From Phragmites australis (lineage: Eukaryota; Streptophyta; Magnoliopsida; Poales; Poaceae): a stretch of 64,000 nucleotides of DNA. The DNA lies in assembly GCF_958298935.1 (NCBI RefSeq), contig NC_084925.1, forward strand, positions 17,481,001-17,545,000, given 5' to 3'. Made by a program: the position numbers and the translations under genes. Under the pieces are notes generated by a model. It worked only from the letters and a program-made list of their open reading frames with translations. It searched no databases and had not been told where the DNA came from. Positions 23,396-36,032 of this stretch are shown here, in pieces. The stretch's first letter is position 1; each line of letters begins with the position of its first letter.

Positions 23396-23579
23396 TATTA
23401 AACTCAAAAATGGAATCGATGTTGACAGAGGATAGAAATGAGTTCTTATCTTTCATTTATCGATATTTTCCTACATTTATATAGGATGAATAGGTGTCTC
23501 TCCAATGAGGTGACATTCATTCGGAACAGTCATGCCTATTTCCATGAGCGGCTATCATAGGAAGAGATCAACCATAACA
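23396..23579 (-). repeat. 3' LTR of the Copia element
   Basis: It shares runs such as AAACTCAAAAATGGAATCGAT and ATAGGAAGAGATCAA with the 29694-29879 copy. A purine-rich run (AATAAATAGAGAG on the minus strand) lies next to its 5' end at 23580 and can serve as the polypurine tract. Confidence 0.85.
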
Positions 23580-23834
23580 CTCTCTATTTATTGATTTATT
23601 CTCTGTATATTGATCAATAAAGAACTCCTCTAAAAACCCTATAGGAAAAATATGAGGAAAAGTTATTGTTACTATGCCATTGAAAAACTCCTTGAAAACC
23701 TAGTGGGGAAAATCTTAGGGAAAATGATAAACATATATGCTTGCATTGATATTTCCTCGGAAAACTATATAGTAAAACTCATAAAGGGAATATAGTGCAA
23801 TATATATATATATATAGGTTATAAACTACGGATT

Positions 23835-26800
23835 GGCTCCCCTTAAATTCTGCAATTCTTGAAGTCTTGACATTCCAATTCCACGAATACATTTCTGGAA
23901 TATTGAAGTGGGCAATAGCTTAGTGAATAAATCTGCTAGATTTTCATATGACTTTGTTTGCAAGATATTTTGTGGTAATATACTTTGTGATATTGTACTT
24001 TATATAACATGTTTGTATTTAAGTAGTACAAGCAGTATTATCTTGGTAGGTCATTATGGGATATTTTGATGAATATATACCACATGATCCTGCAATATGA
24101 TTAATCATTCTACAAAGCAATACACTCACACGTGATGCTTCATATAATGTACTTATTTTAGAATGATAAGTGGAAGTAGCAACTAGAGTTTGCTTTTAGT
24201 GACTTCCATCATAAGATTGTATTACCATGTAGGAAAAAGGAACCAGTTTATGATCTGGCATTACGATGACCAAACAATAAGCCAGCATCAGTATATCCTA
24301 CCATGACTATGTCTTGACTTTCTGGTAGAATAAATCAAGATCCTTTGTACACTGGAGATATCTGAAAATATTCTATAAGCCAATCATATGTCCTTTTGTT
24401 GGAGCTATGTTGTGTCTAGATAATAACTCAGCTGCAAATGCAAAGTTGGGTCTCAGCCAATTTGCAAGATATCCGAGTGCTCCAATCATACTAAGATATG
24501 GAACTTCAGGTTCCGATATCACCTCATCATCACCTCTAGGTCTGAATAGATGTTTATCCATACCAAGAGATCGAACGATCATAGGTGCTTTAGATGGGAT
24601 TCCTAAGAGAATATGCTCAAGTTATAGACTTAAGCAAAACTTGGTTTTAACCGAGTATTTCATCTCAAACTCTATCTTATGATGATTGTTTGCCACTTCT
24701 ATATATCATGTCGTTTATATAATGAGATGATACATAATCCAATGAGAGATTTCTTAATGACCACACGTGGGCAATCATCATTTGAATAACCCTTTAGTAG
24801 AAAGAACTCACTCACTCAGTTGTACTATATCTTGTATGATAGATTTAAGTCATAAGTGATTTTTTAGTTTTATGCAATACATGTTGCAATTTGCTTTTGG
24901 ATTCGAATTTTAAGTCCTTGAGGGACCTTCACATAGATTCCAAATCTAGTGACCCATATGAATATGCGGTCACTACATCAACTATATGGATAAATCTATT
25001 TATACTGCCAAAATATTAGATATCAAAACTTAATTCTACACATAACTTAAGAGTATGTTATCATCGAAAATCGATGTCGAGTCTCTGCATGAACTTTTGT
25101 GCTACAGGGCTCGCTTTGTATCTCACCACCTCATTTATTCAAATGAATAGATTCATTTTTCTTCCAGTGGAAAGTCTTAATAAAGAGTAGGTATTACAGA
25201 GGTAAATGACTCATTTTGCTTCCAGTGCGAAGTCTTAATGAAGAGTATGTATTATAAAGATTAATGCCCCCCTTTTGTTAAGCGGGTGCAATTCTACCTC
25301 AATTGCTTCCTTTCATTTGATCCAATCCGAGAGCTAGAGACACTATGCCATGACCATGGACTTTGGCATGTATCTAATTGAAGGTCTTAGGCAATTTTCG
25401 AGGAGAAATAATATATCAATAATTGTAGTCTTTCTATTGTATAATTTAGGGGAATCAATATAGTTTGTGGATATTTCATTAACCCTTCTAACTCATCATG
25501 ATTTCCTATCATAATGGAGTTAGGGTGTTCTGATGTCACAGCATTTAAGTCTATGAGCACATTTGTACTGGGTACAGGATGTAAAGCATCCATCAAGTGT
25601 CTTTCAACAAAAGGTTAAATTTCATTTATTGATGTAGAAGATATCTTCGTTTACTTCTATGGCCACTTGACAAGCATTATTTGTGCCTAGATTTCTCCCC
25701 TTCTTATTTATATTTATGAGATGAGTGATTTTATAAGGTACCTCCACTCTTTCTAGTGCATTGACCACTAGGACTAGTGACTTGTGATTAGTAGATGCAA
25801 TTGACAAAGTATTTGCAAAGCATTGCAAATTTATAATTCTCTGAACTTTTTGTTCAGATTCTTTAGTATGTAAATCTAAGGACGGAAGGCATTCTTTATG
25901 GTACATATCTACCCCTAATGCCCAAATAATTGTCCTTGTCAAAATATAATCAGCGTAGCAAGTTGTATCTAAGTCTCCTGTTAGGAGTTCGAGGCATTAT
26001 ATCACTGATGGAGATTTATTCTTCACTTAGATCCCCAATTTCATGTGGGGGCATAGATATAAGTTGCAGTGGTGATACCGGTATGTATAGAGCATAACCG
26101 AATTTTGGCAGATGAGAAATACTTGATTGATTTCCACGTACTAACTGCAATGAGGAAGTTGTATGATATGCAGTTAGTCGGATTTAGATCATATCCGTAG
26201 CAATGTAATAATGTACGATTTCAACAAGAGGTTGGTATGTGTAATAACGCATGATCCCAACAAGTGGTTGGTAAATTTCAATTCTGTTAGGAGTAGTCAT
26301 GCAATTAATTTAACTCTCTTGATAAGAGATGCATAGAGGCCATTTGAATATGAACATAAGGTACATAATTTCTAGATTGGTACTAGAGCCAAACAAGAGG
26401 TATTGAAAGCCTATGAAAAAATTTCATGGAATTATTTATTCGAATAGAGTTTATCCTACATCCAAGATATTTTGCTCTTATTTTGATAATTAGAGAAACT
26501 AATTTGGCACAAGCATGGTTTATCAGGAGGATAGATACACATGCGGTCATCTTGTAGATGCTTTGTGGAGCACTATAAAATACCATAAATGGTCTAGATA
26601 ATGGCCGAATGGGATCACATATATCACCTTGAATGTGGTCAAGGGAATTAAGTTTCCCATGTTTAATTTTAAGGTAAGAGGGGCTCAAAATTGATTTCCA
26701 TATGGCATAAGTGGGCCTTAAATCTGATGGTTTTGGAGATTCGCAATATTTATGTCATCACCAACAAAATTGACAACAATTTTTTGTTATCAACCCTAAA

Positions 26801-28433
26801 CAAAAATGCCTAAGGCAAGCATGCCAAATCTCGAATTTATCAAGATGCAGAAACATTATTGTATACGCAACATGTGTTATGGGATTGATGTATGTATCAT
26901 ACAATTAAGATGATAAAGAAGAATTTTTCTCAAACGTTTGCTTGTCATATCCGTTGGATTTGGTGAGAAATAAATATTCATCATCATTCTCAACTTGGCA
27001 TATGAAAATCATTTAGACTAATGTCTTTATAACTGAGTATGTATCCAGGATCACTACGTATGTACCCTTAGGGAGAATAATTGTGGCTCGATCTAAATCC
27101 ACAATTAACATATCGCATTCAATGATGGTCACAGTTTTTTCATGTTCAAAGTATGGAAATTATTTTCTCCTAGAAAATTGCATTAGTGGTACAGCTTCCC
27201 ACTAAACAAATTTCTTGTTCCATCTGATTGCCTCCCTCAAGATTTCTATATATATAAGAGAACATTCCGTAGGAATTTAACTTAAATATAGAATATAGTA
27301 CTGATGTTCTTTAACACAAGCCAAAGGTAGATGTCTCGATACAATTACTACAACATACAACATTTAATAGAATAATATCCGGCTAATGACAACAAGGATG
27401 ATTTGGAGATTAAGAGATATCACTGAACATGTCTTGGGAATGAAATTCCATGAGCATATCATCCACATTGAGGAGGTCATCCTGTTTTTGATGAGCTGGA
27501 TCTTGATTATTCTGAGGAACATCTTGAGAAGATCCGCGACCATATAGTTAACCGGTTGTCACTGAACTGAGCCTCAAAGTTGTCCTCACGAACTTGCTTG
27601 CCTTTCCTAATAAAGTTGAGATATAAATCTACCAAATGCTTGGGAATCCACCATCTTCTTGTACAATGATTGTTACATCCACAATGCTGACAAACTTGAG
27701 AGTTGTCCATGGCATTATTCTTCAATTGACCTTTGCCTTTGTCAATGCCATGCATGTTCTACCTGTTAGAATACTTCCATTTTCCTTTACACTTCCTGTT
27801 GTTCCATCTACGGCCATAAAATTTGTTAGTATTCTAAGTATTAGCATGCACTTTAGGAATGGGGCAACACTCGTTGGGTGGTTCTGATGATTTCCATAAG
27901 AAGTTCATCGTGTTTCTCAGCTTGAAGCAATGTATAAATTAACTCAGAATACTTGCTGTATTTCTATTGGTGATACTGCTGTTGCAATACTCAGAATGAC
28001 AGATGAAAAGTGTATCAAGTCTTCTCAATCATGTCATCATCTGATACCATGTGATCAGATAATTTCAACTTTGAGCAGATTTTATGAACTTGAGAGTTGT
28101 AATCTGCTACGGACTTGAAATCCTGAAAGCGAAGGAGAGACCATTCGCATTGAGCTTCAGGTAGGATGACAGATTTTTGTTACTCATAATGCTCCTTGAG
28201 GGAGGTCCAAAGAGCAATCGGATCTTCCTCTATGACATATTCATTTTTTAGGTTAGGATGAAGGTGATGTCACAGAAAAAGTAATCGAGCGTATTTAGAA
28301 TGCTCATGAATTTGTAGTGCATTCTTCGGTTGTGGAGTTATGGTCAAATTGATTTTGCATCTTGTGCCCAAGTCATGTAATTGATGCCATCTAGAGCAAA
28401 TTTTGGAAATTCCTTCTTGGGAAGTTTAGCCAT
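23835..28433 (-). pseudogene. Copia gag-pol remnant
   Basis: Gag starts at the ATG 28433-28431 (MAKLPKKEFPKFALDGINY), and after frame changes runs through PIALWTSLKEHYE and LLRFQDFKSVADYNSQVHKI, the UBN2-type gag. A zinc knuckle remnant (CQHCGCNNHCTRRWW, last Cys lost) is at about 27690. Integrase-like scraps lie between 26700 and 25600. The RT/RNase H boundary is clear at 24582-24373 (EVPYLSMIGALGYLANWLRP). RNase H scraps continue to about 23835 (KQTLVATSTYHSKI, LYEASRECIAL). Every domain is broken by stops or frame changes. Confidence 0.75.
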
Positions 28434-29693
28434 GTCCTACATGAAATGACATGTATTAATTTACTACATGAATAAATTAATAGAAAATGATGTAATTGTT
28501 TGTATAAAAATGCTAATCATAAAATGTCAGAATGATAAGTGATGTAGACCTTGATATAGTATAGGCGATGAATTGCTGCTATAAAGTTAGACTCCATTCC
28601 TAATGGAATAGGTGACAGTAGTCACGACCAACATATAGACTACGAAAATGTGGAATAGACACGATGAAGGTAGTCACCAAAAATGTATAGACCTCACAAT
28701 ATTGGGCAAAATAACTCACTGATATTGACATGGATTTCATCCAATTAAGACGACCGATGCTACAGTCGCAGCCAATGTCAAAGTCTCCAATACCTTGTGA
28801 TATGCCAACATTACTGAAAAGGTAATAATCAATTAAAAGTCTCCACCACGCACGGTTCGGCTTGCAGGCTGGTGCAGCCCACATGCTGTGTGGCCAGCGC
28901 GGCGTGGCCCACGTAGCCGATGTGGTCTAATAGGCTAGTGCAGCCTGATAGGCACGACCTATGCGAGGGTGCCCACCAGGCCAGCCACCATATAAAAGGA
29001 CAGAAGGGGGGAGTTAGGGTTCCTGGCTGGACTCCCCCTGTGTGCTATAAATAGAGGCGGTGCTGCCCTTCACCACCCTCCGTCGTGAAGCTGAACTGGC
29101 CGTGGGCCACTCTGTCTGGCTGGTCAGCAAGCCGGTGCCTCCCAGCAAGCCAATGTGCCGCCACTGTGTTGTTCGAGGTAGGGGCATCATTGGCGCATCG
29201 AGCGCCGACGACAAGTGAAAACACATCACCGGAGGTGCAAAGATGGATTGGTGGAGGGACAGGCGTCGTCGGATACGTTCATGTATATGACACCACCACT
29301 AGGTAGAGGAGGTTGAGCCGCCATCGCCGCTGGACAAGCTGAGATGTGGCTACCAGACTGAGGCATTCGCCATGGATGTCACACAAGTGGCTAGTCCATG
29401 AAGGAATGAGCGCAGATCGAGCTGGTCATCTCATCGACACCACTGGAGGATGACATCCTTGGAGCATCAGTGGGTTGAAGATCCTGACGATAAACAGCTG
29501 GAATAGACACGCGCAAGATGCACGCTGATCCAATCAAATCGGATTTATCATCTTTATGGATGTGAAGTAGAGGATGAAGGTTAGAATTCTCCATTGCACA
29601 CCATCAAATTACTTGCATCCTCTGTGCTTTGTTGTATTCCCTTTCTGTGCTTGGCCATCATCTTGGAATGGAGAGCAAAACGCGCTGAAAATG
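28434..29693. other. long leader of the Copia element or nested insert
   Basis: No gene is seen. The stretch 28830-29400 is GC-rich, unlike the rest of the element. It carries two plus-strand TATA-like runs (CCATATAAAAGG at 28988 and GCTATAAATAGAGG at 29044), the arrangement of an LTR or gene promoter pointing against the element. I could not find its borders. No standard tRNA-Met primer site is visible next to the LTR at 29693. Confidence 0.35.
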
Positions 29694-29879
29694 TATTAAA
29701 CTCAAAAATGGAATCGATAGAGATAGTAGATAGAAATGAGTTTGTTATCTTTCATTCATTGATATTATTGTACATTTATACATTATGAATGGGTGTCTCC
29801 CCAATGGGGAGACATCCATTCGAGAGCGGTCATGGCTATTGACATGAGTGGTTGTCATAGGAAGAGATCAATCGTAACA
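29694..29879 (-). repeat. 5' LTR of the Copia element
   Basis: It pairs with 23396-23579. On the minus strand it begins TGTTACGATTGATCTC. Confidence 0.85.
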
Positions 29880-30089
29880 ATTATCTCATGTGGCTAGGCT
29901 CAACCTGCACCGCATTCTCGCCCACCCAGGCCAAGCTCCGCTTTGCTTTTGCATCGATACAGTCGTTTCTATGCTGTTATTTTGGGTCTATAGCATGGGC
30001 TTGGCTTTGTTTCATTGTCCAAACGAGCCTTGTTTCGAGGTAGAGGTTGAAACATAGGGTGATAAGGATCCACTAAAACATCAATGCCC

Positions 30090-31490
30090 TTAGAATTTAG
30101 GTTAATGTGATTTTGATGATTAATATAAATATAGTTAACAGGACCAACATGATTTGCTAGTATGGAAGGCTTAGGGCCTATTTTTTTAGCTTCAGATTGT
30201 AAGAATTCAGTCTATTCCATAGAATCTGTGGAAGCTACTTCCCACCAGATTGTGAATTGTGGAATTTTGTAGTACAACTTGTCTTGTGGATTGTGAGAAT
30301 CTGCTTTTGTATTGTGACCATTTATTTTTGCTTTTTCTTTGGGGCTGGGTTCCATAATCAGAATAAAAAATAAATAGGGCCTTAGTCTAATAGATTCTAT
30401 GTGGTGGACTTGGGTTCCAAACACCTCAAGGGAATGAACATTAAGGTCAAAGAAGAGCTTCATAAAAATATAATGACCTATTATTTAGACAAGTGATCAT
30501 GATGTTGATAGCATCATTTATGTCGAAAGGTTTATTTTCTTTGGCCATACAATGAAGAGGGGTTTTGGTTTAGTAGGTTGATCTTGTGTTTTTAGATTAG
30601 TTGCCTAGTAGATGATGCACACTAAGCTTGGCTAGCTGTAATAGACCAGAGAAAGATCTTGTTCATCAAAGAAGAGAAGCTACAAGGACCAAGATTTGAG
30701 ATGGATTCAATTGGACAAGTCTCCTCTAGAAGACAGATTTCTATATCATATGGTGTGATCACCGTACCATATGGTGGGGTTACCGTAATATACGATGGTA
30801 GGCAGACTGAAGGCAACAAAGTTGTCCAAAGTCACTATATCATATGGTGAGATCATCATATCATACGGTAAGCACTATATCGCAAGACAGAGTGTTTTTC
30901 AACCGGTGTCCCTTTAAGATCAAGTCATCGTATCATATTGTGTGACAAGTCACCATATCATATGGTGAGTGCAGAGAAGGCTCCAACGGTCGAAATTTTG
31001 GACCGTTGGGAAGGTGGTCATTGTAACATATGATGATATCACTATATAAGACAGTGACTAGAGTTTTTAGAAAAATTCCTCCAATGGCTAGTTTTTGGAG
31101 TTGAGACTATGAATAGTCCAACCCCTGGACATTTGAGAGCTCTTGTCACCAAAATGGAGATATTGAATATCAAGACAATTATTAGAAGATTAAGGACCTA
31201 ATTAGTGTTATTTTAGGCCTAGTATATATCTAGCTAGGTGATTAGCCTAGGCTTGGATAAGTGAGTGTTTCACACTTGTTACTCTTATGTTTGCCTACAC
31301 CTAGATGCCTTGGCAGCGGTGAGTCTTGTGAGACCTTCCAACCTAGTTTGTGAAGCAACCGCAAGCATTATGGGCGGTAGGAGGCTCATGACGGAGCAAC
31401 GAAGAACTACCATAGTGACGACGACAGTCAGCATTCGAGTGCTCCTAGTAGGAGACCCACTGGTGTGAGCGAAGCCAAAGGATCTAGGCC
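30090..31490 (+). repeat. LTR relic with CACCATAT-type palindromes
   Basis: The start (GATTTTGATGATTAATATAA, then GGACCAACATG) resembles the U3 start of the Sirevirus-like LTRs. From 30740 a motif like CATATGGTGA recurs, with the perfect 17-base palindrome CACCATATCATATGGTG at 30951-30967. A hairpin follows (CAACGGTC..GACCGTTG, about 30987-31008). This is the same layout as the LTRs at 32337 and 37318, where the palindrome is CACCGGATCATCCGGTG. No coding part was found. A MITE interrupts it. The ends are not defined. Confidence 0.5.
30174..30381. mobile_element. Tourist-like MITE, 208 bp
   Basis: It begins GGGCCTATTTTTTTAGC and ends ATAAATAGGGCC, an imperfect inverted pair. It is flanked on both sides by TTA (30171-30173 and 30382-30384), the duplication preferred by PIF/Harbinger elements. 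It has no coding capacity and is AT-rich inside. Confidence 0.65.
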
Positions 31491-32336
31491 CCTAACTTTG
31501 TATTTTGGTGAGTTTTTGGTGATTAATGACAACTGGATATACGGGGCTAATTATTTCCATGAGTTGGTGCATTAGGTTGGGTTCTGGCATCAACTGAATG
31601 GCCGATAGCTCATATGTTGAGGATCAACATGTTGAGATTGTGGATTGATAGCAAACTGACTTCATGTGTTGAAGGGCATCAAGCTACCTCATGTCATGTG
31701 TGTTGATGGATGTCGCATGATGTGGTGAAAAGCTAAAAGACATTCATTATGTATTAATGGAAACCAAGTGATGATTTGAACCAAGTGATGATTTGATGAA
31801 AAGCTAGAAGATGGACATCAAGCTAGACTCAAAGTGGATTTGCGCAAGGCAAATGTATAAAATGTAGGGAATTTTCATTTTGCCCGCCTCGGTGATTAGT
31901 GGAGAAAAGACCGGATTGCTACAATACGATGTCGCACTATTGAGAGGGGTCTAGGCGATTGCTTGAGTTTTACCATATGCTAATAAACTAAATCTTGCAT
32001 GTGCTTGCTCTATTTGGCAGGATGCTATAGTCTGCAAATGTGTTTTGTAAATAGTTCAAGTCCATGTATCTACTACTTGTGATATTCCACTAAGGTTGTA
32101 AATGTGTTTTGCAAGTTATCATGGTGAATGCTTTAACCCGTGGTTGCATGGAACTATTAGTTTGCAAATTTATTTTGCAAATAGATGGTGGATCTTTCGA
32201 CTATCTTGTTTCCATTATCAAACATGTTTGAGATTAAGCAATCACTTGGGATGTAAAACCCTCTGAATAAGCTTTCCATAGATTCAAAGATCGCCAAATA
32301 GGACATCAAATGCAAAAGTTATCGCTGTTTTTTAAG
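31491..32336. other. unclassified repeat-like stretch
   Basis: No gene is seen. The start (TTTGGTGATTAATGACAAC) is the wording common at Copia LTR starts. A 20-bp tandem copy (CCAAGTGATGATTTGA) lies near 31768-31800. Several variants of TTTGCAAAT/TTTTGTAAAT recur around 32030-32190. It abuts the Sirevirus-like LTR at 32337. Confidence 0.35.
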
Positions 32337-34025
32337 TGTCAGAAAATGGCCCTATTAGACCATATTTGTGATTTTTGTGATTAGACAACATAGTCAATGG
32401 GACTAACATGTTTGCCAAAAATATATGTTAGTAGATCTCATAGATGCAGTATATGAATAAACTACTGAAGCAGGGACAAAGTTTGGATGAATTGGAGAAG
32501 TCCCAGGTGTTTTGTTCTCACCGGATGGTCTGGTGTTGAATGTGTTGCACACACCGGACAATGAACAGTCCATATAGACAGAGGCAATTTAGCCTCACCA
32601 GATGGTCCAGTGTCAAATAGGCAAAAGCATTGGAGCAATTCCAGGGGAGGTAGCTTCAAGAGTTGAAGTTGAAGATCAACTACCAGATGATCCGGGTGTT
32701 CGACAAGCAATACACATCGTAGCATTTGGTTCTGGGAAGAAGATTTTGAAGGCATCAGATAGTCCGGTGTTGAAGCAAGAGTACAGCAGACAAATACACC
32801 AGACAATAAATAGTACAAGAGGCAGGTGAAGCTCAAATCATCGGATGGTCCGGTGATTAAGAAGATGTGTACACTAGAGCATATTTTCCAGAGAGGGTTG
32901 CATTTGGCTCGGATGGCTAAGGATTGCTCACCGGATAGTCTGGTAATGAATTGATAAGCACCGGAGAAGACATTGGAGCAATTTACACAGAGAAGATGTT
33001 GGCTCGGATGATTAAGGTATCCTCACCAGAATGTCCAGTGATGATATTGCAGTATACACAGGAGTGTCCAGTGTTCACAGGAGCTTGAGTGGGGTTCCAA
33101 CGACTAGTTTGTGAGAATCCGGTGTTAGTACTATTGTTCTCACCGGATCATCCGGTGTTAACAGCTTTTCAAAGTCGTTGGGTTAACGGCTAGTATGCGG
33201 GTTTGAGGCTATAAATACCCCTCCACTCAGTCATTTGAAGGTGTGGCGTGCAGCTGGAGTCTAGAGAAGTTCATATAAACCTAAGAAAACATCCAAGCCA
33301 CCAAAGTGCTTAAAGTGATCATCCAAGGTAATTAAGCACAAGATTAGAGTGTGATTAGTGCTTATAGGCCTAAAGAGTGTGTTGCTAGGTGATTGCTGCC
33401 TAGAGAGTAGATCAATGAGTGATCCAAGCTTATACCTCTTGGTACACCGGCACATTGGATCTTGGTGACTCACCGGCAACTTGAGCCGGAGTTGCTCAAA
33501 CTTGTTTACCCTCCGACTTGGTGTGGAGCGGCGATGAGAAGCATGTATAGGGACAAGGAGATTCTTGCCTTGGTGCCTCAAGCTTCGAAGTGATCACGGC
33601 AGTAAGAAACAGTAAGAGAGGCTAGTGGTGAGACCTTGCCTTGGTCGCTTTGTGGTTCATCCGGGTGGAGGCCTTGTCTTTATGACTTGGTGGCTCAAGA
33701 GCCGTGACCGGGTGTTAACTGGGAGTATATCCTTTGTGGAGCTCCAACGTGGACTAGGAGTGGTATTCATACCATCGATACCACGGGAAAAATCCTTGTG
33801 CTAAGTTTTCTCTCTCTACCTTATTTACATTTCCGTATTTACTTATTTGCAATTTACCTTCTTACATAGGTTCTAAGCGCTTTGTTCGGTAGAGTAGACA
33901 CACTAGATAAATCTAGAACACATTTAGATAGTATTGATATAGGTTTATCCTGTGTTGTTTTTGGATCCAAAATAGTTCTAAGTATCCTAATTCACCCCCC
34001 TCTTAGGATGTCACTGATCCTTACA
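32337..34025 (+). repeat. 5' LTR, Sirevirus-like copy 2
   Basis: It starts TGTCAGAAAATGGCCC and ends CACTGATCCTTACA. U3 holds several palindrome-type motifs, the clearest CACCGGATCATCCGGTG at 33141-33157. A TATA box (GCTATAAATACC) is at about 33208-33218. The motif class is established for Sirevirus LTRs. Confidence 0.85.
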
Positions 34026-34027
34026 AG

Positions 34028-34039
34028 TGGTATCAGAGC
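34028..34039 (+). other. primer-binding site, copy 2
   Basis: TGGTATCAGAGC two bases after the LTR end, complementary to the 3' end of initiator tRNA-Met. Confidence 0.9.
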
Positions 34040-34077
34040 CTCGTGCTCTTGATAGGCTTAACATCCTAGAGTTGTGA

Positions 34078-36032
34078 TGTCCAGGGTTGAGATGGATTCC
34101 CATAGTGCTCAACTTTTCGATGGCATAAATTTCCCACGTTGGAAAATTATAATGTCTTGTTATTTGCAAGCTAGAGGTTTCGATGTTTGGAGAGTCACCG
34201 AGGAAGGGATGAGGCAACGCACCACCAATAAGAAGAGGAATTAGATGCATTAGCAAAGAGTATCCTTTTATCATCATTGATGCATTTAATCGTGTTTATT
34301 TTCTCACCAATGCACATGATATTTGGAATAGTCTCATTGAAATACATGAAGGAACAAAGGAAGTGTAATGAAAAATATCATGTGCTTGTTACTAAGCTTA
34401 ATGGCATTAAGCAACTACCCCATAAAAGTGCAAATGATATGTATTCTTATTTGAATATTCTTGTTAATGAGATCAATGGGTTAGGTTTGACGCCAATTGA
34501 AGATTATGAAGTTGTGAGAAGAATACTTTAACCTCTTCTTCCAAAGTACAAGTTGATCATCTCCATCATCTACGACAACAACGACATCAAGAAGATGACT
34601 CCAAATCAAGTGCTTGGTAAGATCACCGTCCATGAGATAACAACAATGAGCATGGGAGTGAAAGCTTCTTCCTCATCTGATGCTAAGAACCTTGCTCTCA
34701 CAAGCAAGCAAGCTCAATGTCAACACATGAAGGCAAGAATGAGGAGACAAGAGTAAGAGTCAAGCTCAATTGAAGATGATGAAGATGAAGATGAAGAGAG
34801 CTATGAAGAAGATGAGCAAATCACCTCAAGCGATGAAGAGACGGATCCTAAAGTCGCCAAGCTCATCTCACAAGTGGAGAAGAACATCAAGAAGATCAAT
34901 GCCAAGATTGATCACCCAATCTCCATGAAGGACTTGGTTAAAACAATTGATCATATCAAGAAAGAGAAGAAAAAAAAGACCAAGAATAAGAAGGAGAAGA
35001 AAAAGACAAGGGAAAGAACCAAGGTATTTGCAAGTATAGGAAGATGGGTGAGCGATGATGAAGAGTCAAGCTCAAGTGATGAAAACTTCACCATCCTCTC
35101 ATCCAACAAAACCTCTTCCTCAAGGTCATCATCACACAAGTCGTCTCGCAAGCCATCTCACAAGTGCCTTATGGCCAAAGGTATGGATAGCGATGTAAGT
35201 GATGATGAATCCGATGATGACTATCCTCCCTATGATGAACTCCTTTCTTTGATCAATGAGCAACAAAAGGCCCTTAATAAATAATCTAAAGAGCTTAAGA
35301 AATTCAATGCACTTAATGACATTCATGCTACCTTTGTCTCATTATGAATAATTATTGTGCAAATTCAATTTGCTAAACAAGGAGCATGAAGAGCCTAAGG
35401 CTAAATTTGAGTGCATTGAATCTCAAACTAAGGTCCATTTGAAGCAATCTACCTCTCTTTTTAATTACAATCTTAAGTTAGATGCTTCCACTTCTTGTGA
35501 TGATTTATATGCTTTATCTAGCTCACCCCTTTACAATGAGATTTGTGTTGAGAATGTTGTTGTAGAACAATCTAATAAACTCATTGCACAAGATAGTGAT
35601 GAGCTCAAGCCAGAAGTGGAGAAGCTCAAGAAGGACTTTGCGAGATTGAAGGGTAAAGGACATGTTCAACTTTCTCAAGATAATCGTGCTTTCATGGTGA
35701 AGAAGCTTGTGGAGGGGTCAACCATAACATGCTTCAAATGCCATCAAGAATGCCACAAGTTCTTCCAATGCAAGCAAGTGAAGAAGGAGACTAAGGATAA
35801 GAAGAAGATGGTGAACCTCTCCAACAAGACTCCCAACCTCTACACCAAGCCCAACTACAAGATCAAGACCAAGAGCAGCCACTACAAGCTCAAGGAGAAG
35901 GACAATGGCAAGGTGGTTGCACACATGGTTGGGAGAAGGGATCGGATGTGGAACCAACCCATTTGGGTGCCCAAGGAAGTCATCATCAATATGGAGGGGC
36001 CCCAATCGGTTTGGGTTCCAAAGAATACTTGA
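34078..36032 (+). pseudogene. Sirevirus-like Gag with zinc knuckle (copy 2)
   Basis: It starts at ATG 34078 and shows LFDGINFPRWKIIMSCYLQA before a stop at about 34244. The frame is then recovered piecewise: 34277-34531 (YSYLNILVNEINGLGLTPIE), 34553-34756, an acidic stretch, 34874-35284 (lysine-rich run, then FASIGRWVSDDEESSSSDEN) and 35355-36032. The zinc knuckle CFKCHQECHKFFQC keeps all C-X2-C-X4-H-X4-C ligands. The end, PIWVPKEVIINMEGPQSVWV, matches copy 1 and is followed by TGA without pol. At least four stops or frame changes make it non-functional. Confidence 0.8.

Larger units (their letters stand above)
23396..29879 (-). mobile_element. Copia retrotransposon with 185-bp LTRs, decayed
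   Basis: Direct repeats at 23396-23579 and 29694-29879 are the LTRs. On the minus strand each starts TGTTA(T/C)G(G/A)TTGATCTC. They are bounded by ACTAT (23391-23395) and ATTAT (29880-29884), a likely 5-bp duplication with one change. Inside, on the minus strand, are gag with a zinc-knuckle remnant and remnants of pol ending in RT/RNase H, the order expected for Copia. Short LTRs and the gag type suggest the Ale/Retrofit group. The interior has many stops. Confidence 0.8.

Noticed and set aside
23025..23407. Several GC-rich frames on both strands
   Set aside because: They lie in the GC-rich subterminal part of the hAT element and are repetitive Ala/Pro/Gly/Arg sequence.
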